A model generated the notes under the pieces. That model saw only the letters and a program-made list of their open reading frames with translations. It was not told where the DNA came from and ran no database searches. From JBOFCO01 sp051646105 (lineage in GTDB: Bacteria > Pseudomonadota > Alphaproteobacteria > Rhodobacterales > Rhodobacteraceae): DNA of 9,926 nt. Location of the stretch: assembly GCA_051646105.1 (NCBI GenBank), contig JBOFCO010000067.1, positions 1 to 9,926 on the forward strand, given 5' to 3'. Made by a program: the position numbers and the translations under genes. Shown here one piece after another: positions 1-8,201 of the stretch (the stretch's first letter is position 1; each line of letters starts with the position of its first letter).

Positions 1-196
1 GTTCTGCTAGCGTGTTGGACAGATGTTTTCCGGTGAAGATGTCCCGGCCTGTAAAGTTGTGAAGATTCGATATAAGATATACGCTGCCGTTGTGTTCCAG
101 AAAGAATCCGGTTCCAGTTGAAATTTCGTTTCCATTCACCGCCAAGTGAATTTTTCTCGAGGCCAAAGACAATGGATCAATACGAACTTGGCGCAT
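1..196 (-). CDS. Trypsin-like serine protease, N-terminal fragment (runs off the left edge)
   Basis: Only the first 65 codons lie in the window. They start at ATG 196-194, preceded by a perfect GGAGGT (210-205) at 8 nt spacing. The visible protein has a Gly-Thr-Gly-Phe-Phe stretch at residues 28-32, then a hydrophobic strand and the segment SNLHNFTGRDIFTG (43-56). This resembles the start of a chymotrypsin-fold peptidase domain seen in bacterial proteins that carry (I/V)TN.HN.TGR; His46 would be the catalytic histidine. The Asp and Ser of the triad would lie beyond the edge. No signal peptide is visible, so the protein is probably cytoplasmic. The gene follows uvrB by 6 nt, and its Shine-Dalgarno overlaps the uvrB stop. 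GC is about 45% (88 of 196 by hand count), well below uvrB, which suggests acquired DNA. The family call is from memory of the motif; the frame and start are firm. Confidence 0.75.
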   Translation of the reverse strand, partial: MRQVRIDPLSLASRKIHLAVNGNEISTGTGFFLEHNGSVYLISNLHNFTGRDIFTGKHLSNTLAE

Positions 197-202
197 ATTC
201 TC

Positions 203-2386
<2,184 letters not shown>

Positions 2387-2456
2387 GGCGGGAATCCTGT
2401 GGGGGCCTTGGTAGGGCTCGCCCAGATTTGATCGCTTTTTGTTCCGGTTCAAGGTG

Positions 2457-2479
2457 CCTTGCGCGGATATCCGCCAAGG
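2457..2479. repeat. Bulged inverted repeat in the uvrB upstream region
   Basis: The core GCGGATATCCGC (2463-2474) is a perfect 12-bp palindrome. The flanks CCTTG (2457-2461) and CAAGG (2475-2479) are also complementary, leaving one unpaired C at 2462. This gives two 11-nt arms. It lies about 70-95 nt upstream of the uvrB start. Such symmetry suits a dimeric regulator site, but no regulator is identified and there is no T-tract for a terminator. Confidence 0.4.
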
Positions 2480-2525
2480 TTGCGGGTATAGGCCAAAGGT
2501 AGCGCAACTATGGCGTGAATTTTCC

Positions 2526-2554
2526 TTGCGCAAAAACGTGGCGCACCATAGCAT
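2526..2554 (+). promoter_or_regulatory. Possible weak sigma-70-type promoter for the complex I subunit gene
   Basis: TTGCGC (2526-2531) and TAGCAT (2549-2554) are separated by 17 nt, upstream of the plus-strand pair of genes. Both boxes are poor matches to consensus. In a GC-rich alphaproteobacterium such matches also occur by chance, so this is only a candidate. Confidence 0.2.
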
Positions 2555-2704
2555 TGTTGATAGATGCCGGGCGGACCCATGGACCACACCCACCCAAAGC
2601 ACCACCCGCACCAGAACCGCCTGGCATCCCCTTTCCCCTGATCCGATTTGTGCCGCAGCCCCTTGCGAAGTGGCGCGGCTTTGGGGATAAAGCCACCTGC
2701 AAGC

Positions 2705-2710
2705 AGGAGG
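2705..2710 (+). promoter_or_regulatory. Shine-Dalgarno (AGGAGG) of the complex I subunit gene
   Basis: AGGAGG lies 6 nt before ATG 2717 and fixes the start. Its GGAGG (2706-2710) is exactly the 5-nt loop between AAGCA (2701-2705) and TGCTT (2711-2715), a perfect 5-bp inverted repeat. Confidence 0.8.
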
Positions 2711-2716
2711 TGCTTC

Positions 2717-3028
2717 ATGCGCGCACGTATTTACAAGCCGGCCCGTAACGCCATGCAGTCCGGCACGGCAAAGACCCGGCTGTGGGTTCTGGACTTTGCG
2801 CAGGGCACGTCGAAAGAGGTTGACCCGCTGATGGGCTGGACCGGATCTGCCGACACACAATCCCAGGTCAGGTTGCGCTTTGAAACGCTTGAAGCCGCCG
2901 AAGAATACGCGCGCGACCGTGGCATTGAATACGATGTCGTCCAGCCAAAGACCCGCGCCGCCAACATCCGTCCGCGCGGCTATGGCGAAAACTTCGCCAC
3001 CGACCGGCGCAGCGCCTGGACGCACTGA
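2717..3028 (+). CDS. NDUFS4-like accessory subunit of NADH:ubiquinone oxidoreductase (complex I)
   Basis: A 103-residue protein matching the family known as ETC complex I subunit (NDUFS4/18 kDa). Visible hallmarks are RLWVLDF (21-27), PLMGWTGSAD (37-46), RFETLEAAEEYARDRG (54-69), YDVV (72-75) and the C-terminal GYGENF (88-93). These follow the order seen in the mitochondrial protein, which has PLMGWTSTAD and YGANFSW. The family sits on the peripheral arm of complex I in mitochondria and in alphaproteobacteria such as Paracoccus, where it supports assembly or stability. It has no catalytic residues and no signal peptide, so it is expected on the cytoplasmic face of the inner membrane. A strong AGGAGG fixes the start. 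A GNAT gene follows after 7 nt, so the two are probably cotranscribed. The main nuo operon is not in the window. Confidence 0.93.
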   Translation: MRARIYKPARNAMQSGTAKTRLWVLDFAQGTSKEVDPLMGWTGSADTQSQVRLRFETLEAAEEYARDRGIEYDVVQPKTRAANIRPRGYGENFATDRRSAWTH

Positions 3029-3035
3029 CACCCGC

Positions 3036-3497
3036 ATGCCCGTCACCGTTATCGCCGAAAGCCCGCTGGGGGCCGATCTGTCCCTGCTGATGCAACGGCA
3101 TACGGCCGACATGCATGCCGACACGCCGCCGGAAAGCATTCACATGCTGGACGCATCGGAACTTGCCCGGCCCGACATCACGTTCCTTGTCATGCGCGAA
3201 GACGGGCACCCTGTGGGAATGGGGGCGTTCAAGCGGCTGTCTGCCGATCATGCCGAGATCAAGTCAATGCATGTGCTGGCCGAGTTGCGCGGCCGGGGGC
3301 TGTCGCGGCTGATGCTTGAAAATCTGATCGACCGGGCGCGGGCGGCGGGGATAACGCGGCTGAGCCTGGAAACCGGCGTGCAGCCGACCTTTGTCGCGGC
3401 ACGCGGTTTGTACGAGCGGGCCGGATTTGTGGAATGTCCGCCTTTTGCGAACTACGGCGAAGACCCGAATTCCGTGTTCCTGACGCGCGAAATCTGA
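3036..3497 (+). CDS. GNAT-family N-acetyltransferase
   Basis: A 153-residue single-domain protein, the usual GNAT length. Motif A is visible as IKSMHVLAELRGRGLSRLML (75-94). The pyrophosphate loop is R84-G-R-G-L-S89, a variant of (Q/R)xxGx(G/A) with Ser last. Motif B includes LYERAGFVEC (125-134), and the C-terminus CPPFANYGEDPNSVFL (134-149) is typical of a widespread small acetyltransferase group. It should transfer acetyl from acetyl-CoA to an amine in the cytoplasm; the substrate cannot be read from sequence. The ATG lies 7 nt after the stop of the complex I subunit gene and has no clear Shine-Dalgarno, so translation is probably coupled. There is no good alternative start. Confidence 0.9.
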   Translation: MPVTVIAESPLGADLSLLMQRHTADMHADTPPESIHMLDASELARPDITFLVMREDGHPVGMGAFKRLSADHAEIKSMHVLAELRGRGLSRLMLENLIDRARAAGITRLSLETGVQPTFVAARGLYERAGFVECPPFANYGEDPNSVFLTREI

Positions 3498-3611
3498 CGG
3501 AAATTCCGCAGTAAGGCCCGCCAACCGGCCCGCCTGACCGACAAGTCGCCGGTAAGCCGCCATCTGACGCTTGATCCGGGCACGGGCTTCGCCATAAGTA
3601 ACGCCAAGTGC
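3498..3611. other. Short spacer between the GNAT gene and tRNA-Arg
   Basis: These 114 nt hold no supportable gene. CGGAA-A-TTCCG (3498-3508) is a small inverted repeat directly after the GNAT stop but has no T-tract, so it is a poor terminator. The tRNA promoter presumably lies here; no clear boxes are seen. A minus-strand frame is open through the spacer, but it continues antisense across the tRNA. Confidence 0.5.
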
Positions 3612-3688
3612 GACCCCATAGCTCAACTGGATAGAGCAGCCGCCTTCTAAGCGGCAGGTTGAGGGTTCGATTCCTTCTGGGGTCGCCA
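3612..3688 (+). tRNA. tRNA-Arg (anticodon TCT)
   Basis: A complete cloverleaf can be drawn. The acceptor stem is GACCCCA/TGGGGTC with discriminator G and encoded CCA (3686-3688). T and A occupy positions 8 and 9. The D stem is GCTC/GAGC and the anticodon stem GCCGC/GCGGC. The 7-nt loop CTTCTAA gives anticodon TCT, which reads AGA (Arg). The variable loop is AGGTT, the T stem is GAGGG/CCTTC with one G-T pair, and the T loop is TTCGATT. It is 77 nt with CCA. It stands alone between a GNAT gene on the same strand and an MR/MLE gene converging from the right. I see no T-rich terminator after it. Confidence 0.97.
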
Positions 3689-3711
3689 GTTTGACTGCTT
3701 CCGCCGCTTCC

Positions 3712-4944
3712 CTATTCCTGCGGAGCACCGCCCTGAAAGGCGTTGCCATGCCTCCAGTCGCAGGGCGCTTCCTGCATTTCAAGATGCAGTCTGTCACCCG
3801 TGTAGGGGTGCGCGCGCGCCAAGGCCTCATTGAATTCAATCCCCAGGCCCGGCTCTTCAGGGGGCAGGATGAAACCGTCTTCCCAAGTCAGCGTATGGCC
3901 GATCAGCGACTGGTGGAAAGCCCCGCCGGTCTGGATCGTTTCGACCATGCACAGGTTGGGGATGGCCGTCGCCAGATGAATATTCGCCGCCCATTCCACC
4001 GGTCCGGCATACAGATGCGGGGCAATCTGGGCCGCGTAGCATTCGGCCAGCATGGCGATCTTGCGCGTTTCCCATATCCCACCGGCGCGACCCAGGGCCG
4101 GTTGCAGGATGCGCGCCGCACCGGCACGCAGCACGGCGGCAAATTCGGCCTTGGTCGTCAACCTTTCCCCGGTTGCTACCGGAATGCGCACCGCCCGTGC
4201 CACTTCTGCCAGATCAAGGGTGGCATCGGGGGGGATCGGTTCTTCGAACCACAGCGGATTGAAGGGTTCCAGCGCCTGCCCCAGCCGGATCGCCCCCGCC
4301 ACGCTGAACTGCCCATGGGTGCCGAACAGCAGGTCGGCGCGGTCGCCCACAGTTTCGCGGATCGCATCGCAAAAGGCGACGGAGCGGGCGATGTCGGTCA
4401 TCGCCGGTTCATGACCGCCACGGATGGTGTAGGGGCCGGCGGGATCGAACTTCACTGCGGTGAAGCCCTGCGCAACAGCGCGCTCGGCAGCATCGGCGGC
4501 CATTTCGGCATCGACCCAGAACCGCGCCGGATCCTGCCCCGGTTCGGGATAAAGATAGGTGTAGCTGCGCAGGCGGTCGTTCATCCGTCCTCCCAGCAGC
4601 GCCCAGACCGGCCGGTTGCGGGCCTTGCCCAGAATATCCCAGCAGGCGATTTCCAGCCCGGAAAACGCACCCATCACTGTCAGATCGGGGCGTTGGGTAA
4701 ATCCTGCCGAATAGGCACGGCGGAACATCAGTTCGACATTCTCGGGATTTTCGCCCTGCATGTGGCGGGTAAAGACATCCTCGATCACCGCCTGCATCGC
4801 CTTTGGGCCGACGGTGCTGGCATAACATTCGCCATAGCCTTCGATGCCATCATCTGTGGTCAGCTTGACGAATATCCAGTAGCGCCCGCCCCAGCCGGGG
4901 GCCGGCGGGGCCACCACGAAGATTTCAAGATCCTTGAGTTTCAT
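3712..4944 (-). CDS. Enolase-superfamily protein (mandelate racemase/muconate lactonizing family), probable sugar-acid dehydratase or cycloisomerase
   Basis: A 410-residue protein. It has the N-terminal capping domain (about 1-125) with GIEGYGEC (33-40) and the barrel domain (about 140-375) with KFD (165-167), THGQF (209-213), WFEEPIPP (232-239), TGERL (258-262), QPALGRAGG (281-289) and APH (308-310). Members abstract a proton next to a carboxylate using Mg2+, as galactonate dehydratase does. Metal-ligand Glu234 and Glu260 and the general base candidate His310 are present. By spacing, the first metal ligand Asp falls on Gly208, and the Asp of the His-Asp dyad falls on Ala283. His210 may act as a second catalytic residue, as in DgoD-like enzymes. 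ATG 4944 has GAGGG (4958-4954) 9 nt upstream. The gene diverges from a GNAT gene; the start codons are 36 nt apart. No sugar transporter is adjacent, so the substrate is unknown. Confidence 0.85.
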   Translation of the reverse strand: MKLKDLEIFVVAPPAPGWGGRYWIFVKLTTDDGIEGYGECYASTVGPKAMQAVIEDVFTRHMQGENPENVELMFRRAYSAGFTQRPDLTVMGAFSGLEIACWDILGKARNRPVWALLGGRMNDRLRSYTYLYPEPGQDPARFWVDAEMAADAAERAVAQGFTAVKFDPAGPYTIRGGHEPAMTDIARSVAFCDAIRETVGDRADLLFGTHGQFSVAGAIRLGQALEPFNPLWFEEPIPPDATLDLAEVARAVRIPVATGERLTTKAEFAAVLRAGAARILQPALGRAGGIWETRKIAMLAECYAAQIAPHLYAGPVEWAANIHLATAIPNLCMVETIQTGGAFHQSLIGHTLTWEDGFILPPEEPGLGIEFNEALARAHPYTGDRLHLEMQEAPCDWRHGNAFQGGAPQE

Positions 4945-4980
4945 CGTTTGCTACCCTCTCCTGCCGGAATGGAGGCATCC

Positions 4981-5412
4981 ATGAGCAAGGACATCACGTT
5001 TCGCCATCTCGGTCCGTCCGACCTTAACCTGATGTTGTCGATACGCGAGGGGCTATTTGACAACCCCGTCGATCCGGCGCAGGCGGCGGCGTTTCTGAAC
5101 GATCCGGGGCATGAGATCGTGCTGGCGTTTGCGGGCGAAGAAGCGGTCGGCATGGTGACGGGCACCGTTCTGCTGCATCCCGACAAGCCGCCCGCGATGT
5201 TCGTGAACGAGGTCGGCGTGCGCGAGAATTGGCAACGCCGGGGCATCGCGCGGGAAATCATGGAACGGTTCTTCGTCATCGCGCGGGAACGCGGTTGCAA
5301 GGGCATCTGGCTGGGGACAGAGCCGGATAATCATGCCGCTCTGTCGCTGTACCGCAGTCTGGACGGCGATGAGGAAAGCTTTGTCGGCTTCGGCTGGGAC
5401 GATGCCTTGTAG
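4981..5412 (+). CDS. GNAT-family N-acetyltransferase, AAC(3)-I-like type
   Basis: A 143-residue single GNAT domain. Motif A is VNEVGVRENWQRRGIAREIM (75-94), with the acetyl-CoA loop Q85-R-R-G-I-A90 an exact match to QxxGxA. It is followed by FFVIARERGCKGIWLGTE (97-114) and the D-N-H-A-A-L-S-L-Y segment (116-124). This layout recalls the aminoglycoside 3-N-acetyltransferase type I branch and many uncharacterised relatives. Resistance activity cannot be claimed from this. GGAGG (4971-4975) 5 nt before ATG 4981 decides the start; an upstream in-frame ATG at 4969 overlaps that site and is less likely. It diverges from the MR/MLE gene and converges on the MFS gene with 6 nt between stops. Confidence 0.88.
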   Translation: MSKDITFRHLGPSDLNLMLSIREGLFDNPVDPAQAAAFLNDPGHEIVLAFAGEEAVGMVTGTVLLHPDKPPAMFVNEVGVRENWQRRGIAREIMERFFVIARERGCKGIWLGTEPDNHAALSLYRSLDGDEESFVGFGWDDAL

Positions 5413-5418
5413 GGCCGT

Positions 5419-6645
5419 TCAGCGCCCGCCCGTTTCACCGGCTTTCACAGTCCGACGACCATCGAGCAACAGGATCAGGCAGATCACTGTCAGTCCTGCC
5501 GCTAACAGGAATGGCGCACCGGGCGAGAATACCGGCGCCTCCGGGCCGGTAAAGGCGCGGAAGGTTCCGGTCATCAGCAAGGGCGCGATGATCGTCGCCA
5601 TCGCGCCTATGCTGGACAGCACCCCCTGCAATTCCCCTTGCTGGTCGTCGGGCGTCGCTTTCGACATGATACCCTGCAAAGCCGGCCCGACCACGCCACC
5701 CAGTGCGGCGAAGGGACTGAAAGCGAGCGCCAGCCAGCCAGCCGTCACAAACCCGTAGAACAGAAATGTCAGCGCTTCTGACGTCATGCCCCACAGAACT
5801 GTGCGCCGCTCGCCCAACAGCCGGATTGTCGGCCCAACCGCCAGTGCCTGCACCAGCGCCATGCAGATACCAAAAGCCGCCAGAGACACGCCGATCATCC
5901 AGGCATCCCAGCCGAAACGCGCCTTTCCATAATAAGACCAGACCACCGGATAGACGTTGAAGGCGATCGAATAGACGAACATCATCAACAAGATGCGCCG
6001 CAGTCCCGGCAGGTGTCCGATGGCCCGGAAGGATGACAGCGGATTTGCCCGCGCCCATGAAAACGGCCTGCGGATTTCATCCGTGACCGTTTCTGGCAGA
6101 ACCAGCGCCCCAAAAACCAGATTGGCCGCCGCCAGTGCCGCCGCCGCCCAGAAAGGGGCGCGCAGATCGATCGCTGCCAGCAGACCACCGATCAGCGGCC
6201 CCGCGACGAAACCGATCCCGAAGGCAGCGCCAACCATGCCGAAACGCGCAGCACGTTGCTCAGGCGGTGTGATGTCAGCGATGAAGGCGGTTGCCGTTGC
6301 ATGGGTCGCCGCCGTCAGCCCGGCAACGATGCGGCCCAGAAGCAGCAGCCAGATCGTGCCCGCTACCGCCATGAGCAGATAGTCGAGCGTCATCACCGCC
6401 AGCGCCGACAGCAGAACCGGCCTGCGCCCCCAGCGGTCCGAGATATTTCCAACCACCGGACCGAACACGAACTGCATCAGCGCATAGGCCGTGGCCAGAA
6501 CCCCGCCCCAGACCGCGGCATTCGACAGGTCTGTGCCTGCCACTTCCTCGACCAGATCAGGCATGACGGGAAAGATCAGGCCAATGCCGATGGCATCCAG
6601 CGCAACGGTGGCAACCACAAAGGCAAGGGCATTGCGCTGGTTCAA
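5419..6645 (-). CDS. Major facilitator superfamily drug/H+ antiporter, TetA-like (TCR) type
   Basis: A 408-residue inner-membrane protein with about 12 hydrophobic segments, the usual length for this family. TM1 carries LDAIGIGLIFPVMP (16-29), as in TetA proteins. The loop 2-3 motif A is GNISDRWGRRPVLL (66-79). LDYLLMA (87-93), GRIVAGLTAATHA (104-116) and FIADITPPEQRA (121-132) follow the TetA pattern, and motif C lies in GMVGAAFGIGFVAGP (136-150). It should export a drug or small molecule in exchange for protons; whether tetracycline is a substrate is unknown. The only start fitting the family N-terminus is TTG 6645. ATGs just upstream are out of frame, and the upstream GATGAG is a weak ribosome site. 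It begins 13 nt after the stop of the alpha/beta hydrolase, so it is probably the last gene of the operon and translationally coupled. Confidence 0.92.
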   Translation of the reverse strand: MNQRNALAFVVATVALDAIGIGLIFPVMPDLVEEVAGTDLSNAAVWGGVLATAYALMQFVFGPVVGNISDRWGRRPVLLSALAVMTLDYLLMAVAGTIWLLLLGRIVAGLTAATHATATAFIADITPPEQRAARFGMVGAAFGIGFVAGPLIGGLLAAIDLRAPFWAAAALAAANLVFGALVLPETVTDEIRRPFSWARANPLSSFRAIGHLPGLRRILLMMFVYSIAFNVYPVVWSYYGKARFGWDAWMIGVSLAAFGICMALVQALAVGPTIRLLGERRTVLWGMTSEALTFLFYGFVTAGWLALAFSPFAALGGVVGPALQGIMSKATPDDQQGELQGVLSSIGAMATIIAPLLMTGTFRAFTGPEAPVFSPGAPFLLAAGLTVICLILLLDGRRTVKAGETGGR

Positions 6646-6658
6646 GGCAGACTCATCA

Positions 6659-7420
6659 TCAATCCGAACCGCCAGCCCAAGCCGTGGGTGAGACAGGCGA
6701 AAGGGGCTGGTTGGCTATGGCGTCCAGCAGACGCGCCAGACGGGCGGGCATGGACAGAAATGGCGAATGGCTGGCGGGCAGGGCATGCCTGCACTGTTCG
6801 GGCCAGCCCTCTGACATGGTCGTCTGCCAGGCAGGGGGAATGGCCCTGTCCCCACTGCAGCGGACGTAATGCCTTTCGATCCGCTGCCAGCGGTCAAGGA
6901 GGGGAATCGTATCTTCTTGCGGCGTAATCGGCTCGGGACAAAGCCGGGCGATGGCCGCGCGCTGAACGTCCTCGGGGCAGTCGTGATACAGCAGGTCGGG
7001 GGCAAGTTCGGGATCAAAGGCAAAGCAGGCGATGGCAGGCACGATGCGGATGGCGGGCATCAGCGGCTGTTCTGGCGCGGCCCGGCGGCGGTCGGCCAAA
7101 GACACGCCTGCAACCGGCACATAGGCGGCCAGATAGACCAGCCGCGTCACAAGATCGGGGCGCAGTTCGGCCGCAAGGCTGATCGCATAGCCACCGGCCG
7201 AATGGCCAACCAGGGTCACCGGCGCGGAAATGGCCGCAAGGATCGCATCGGCATGGTCGCGCAGGGTCATCCCGGCGGCGCTTTTGCCGGTCATCCCGGC
7301 ATCGCGCCCCGGCAGGTCGATGGCGCGGGCGCGATGGCCAGATCGTTCCATATGCCGGATCGTATCTTGCCAGCACCACGCCCCGTGACATGAGCCATGC
7401 ACGAACAGGAATTCAGCCAT
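6659..7420 (-). CDS. Alpha/beta-fold hydrolase (esterase-like, SABP2/hydroxynitrile lyase-type)
   Basis: A 253-residue cytoplasmic hydrolase of normal length. The oxyanion-hole strand is FLFVHGSCHGAWCW (4-17). The nucleophile elbow GHSAGG (72-77) places the serine at 74. The acid is probably Asp191 in CSGDRAIPP (188-196), and the base His218 in PASHSPFL (215-222). The HG.CHGAWCW start and the SGD.AIPP..Q pattern match plant methylesterase/hydroxynitrile lyase relatives widespread in bacteria, annotated simply as alpha/beta hydrolases. The substrate is unknown. ATG 7420 is chosen because it overlaps the end of the PcaD-like gene by 8 nt and gives a family-like N-terminus; the frame extends upstream to 7474 but that is coding for the other gene. 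Probably translated by coupling. Confidence 0.9.
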   Translation of the reverse strand: MAEFLFVHGSCHGAWCWQDTIRHMERSGHRARAIDLPGRDAGMTGKSAAGMTLRDHADAILAAISAPVTLVGHSAGGYAISLAAELRPDLVTRLVYLAAYVPVAGVSLADRRRAAPEQPLMPAIRIVPAIACFAFDPELAPDLLYHDCPEDVQRAAIARLCPEPITPQEDTIPLLDRWQRIERHYVRCSGDRAIPPAWQTTMSEGWPEQCRHALPASHSPFLSMPARLARLLDAIANQPLSPVSPTAWAGGSD

Positions 7421-8201
7421 GTCCGATACCCCGCAGGAAATCCGTGATTTCAGCCGCAAAGGTTTCCGGCGCATCGATGCACGGCAGATGGCCGGCGCGC
7501 CGGATCAGGGCGAAACGTGCGCCGGGGATCAGCCCGTGCAACTCGCGCACCATATCGGGGGGCGTCGATCCATCCTCGGACCCGGCGATAACCAGTGCCG
7601 GCAGGCGCAGCCCCGAGGTCGGCGTCAGGAAATCCGCACCAGCAATCGCGGCGGCACAGCCGGCATAGCCTTCGGCGCGCTGGCTTTCGAACAGGGCACG
7701 CACTTCGGACACCCTCGCCCCGTCCTGCCCGCGCCGTCCGAACCAGCGCCGCATGGTTTCATCAGTGATCCCCGTCATCCCCCCTGCGCGCACCGCATCA
7801 ATCCGCGCCGCCCAGACGTCAACAGTTCCGATCCGTGCCGCCGTATTGGACAGAACCAGCCCGCGCACCAGATCCATCCGCTTGACCGCCAAGCCCTGCG
7901 CGATCAGGCCACCCATGGACATGCCGACAAACACACTGTCGCGGATATCAAGGGCATCAAGCAGCATCTCGGCATCGCGCACCAGCGCGCCCATGGCATA
8001 AGGCCCGTCCGGACAAGTTGTGGCGCCATGGCCGCGCGTATCATAACGGACGATCCGCAGGCCCTGCGGCAACAGCGGGATCACTGCATCCCAGACTGTC
8101 AGATCAACACCAAGCGGATGCGAAAAGACCAAGGCTGGACCGTCGCCCGCGCCGTCCTGCCGCCAATGCACCGTGATATCGCCAAGACGCAACATGCCCA
8201 T
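7413..8201 (-). CDS. Alpha/beta hydrolase, 3-oxoadipate enol-lactonase (PcaD)-like
   Basis: A 262-residue hydrolase resembling PcaD, which opens 3-oxoadipate enol-lactone in the beta-ketoadipate pathway. The oxyanion region is FSHPLGVDLTVWD (26-38). RYDTRGHGAT (52-61) follows; the nucleophile elbow GMSMGG (93-98) has Ser95. Asp210 (AGSEDGSTPP) and His238 (AGHLPCIDAPE) complete the triad. None of the usual pca neighbours (pcaC, pcaB, pcaGH) is present, so it may act on another lactone or ester and I give no symbol. The start is uncertain: ATG 8201 or ATG 8195, neither with a good Shine-Dalgarno. The frame continues to 8321 but runs into a hairpin region that is not protein-like. A 217-nt leader precedes it. 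Its end overlaps the next hydrolase by 8 nt. Confidence 0.85.
   Translation of the reverse strand: MGMLRLGDITVHWRQDGAGDGPALVFSHPLGVDLTVWDAVIPLLPQGLRIVRYDTRGHGATTCPDGPYAMGALVRDAEMLLDALDIRDSVFVGMSMGGLIAQGLAVKRMDLVRGLVLSNTAARIGTVDVWAARIDAVRAGGMTGITDETMRRWFGRRGQDGARVSEVRALFESQRAEGYAGCAAAIAGADFLTPTSGLRLPALVIAGSEDGSTPPDMVRELHGLIPGARFALIRRAGHLPCIDAPETFAAEITDFLRGIGHG

Larger units (their letters stand above)
2387..2716. other. Divergent intergenic region between uvrB and the complex I subunit gene
   Basis: This 330-nt stretch has no supportable gene. It must hold the promoter of uvrB (minus) and that of the complex I subunit/GNAT pair (plus). Structures visible are a bulged inverted repeat (2457-2479), a 6-bp hairpin with GGCTTT/AAAGCC arms (2677-2694), and a hairpin with the Shine-Dalgarno in its loop (2701-2715). 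A weak sigma-70-like pair on the plus strand, TTGCGC (2526-2531) and TAGCAT (2549-2554) with 17 nt between, is possible but not convincing. Confidence 0.7.

Noticed and set aside
2441..2450. GTTCCGGTTC as a possible LexA (SOS) box for uvrB
   Set aside because: The alphaproteobacterial box is GTTC-N7-GTTC; here the half-sites are only 2 nt apart. No properly spaced copy was seen in the region.
2387..3139. Upstream in-frame extension of uvrB by 251 codons
   Set aside because: The UvrB N-terminus and a ribosome site fit ATG 2386. The extension is antisense to the complex I subunit gene and part of the GNAT gene, and it has no UvrB-like sequence.
3264..3839. Minus-strand open frame across the tRNA, containing GIEPSTCRLEGG
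   Set aside because: This is the well-known false protein made by translating the antisense of a tRNA. It also overlaps two real genes.
3691..4980. Long N-terminal extension of the second GNAT gene, antisense to the MR/MLE gene
   Set aside because: The GNAT domain begins right after ATG 4981 with its own GGAGG. The extension has shadow composition.
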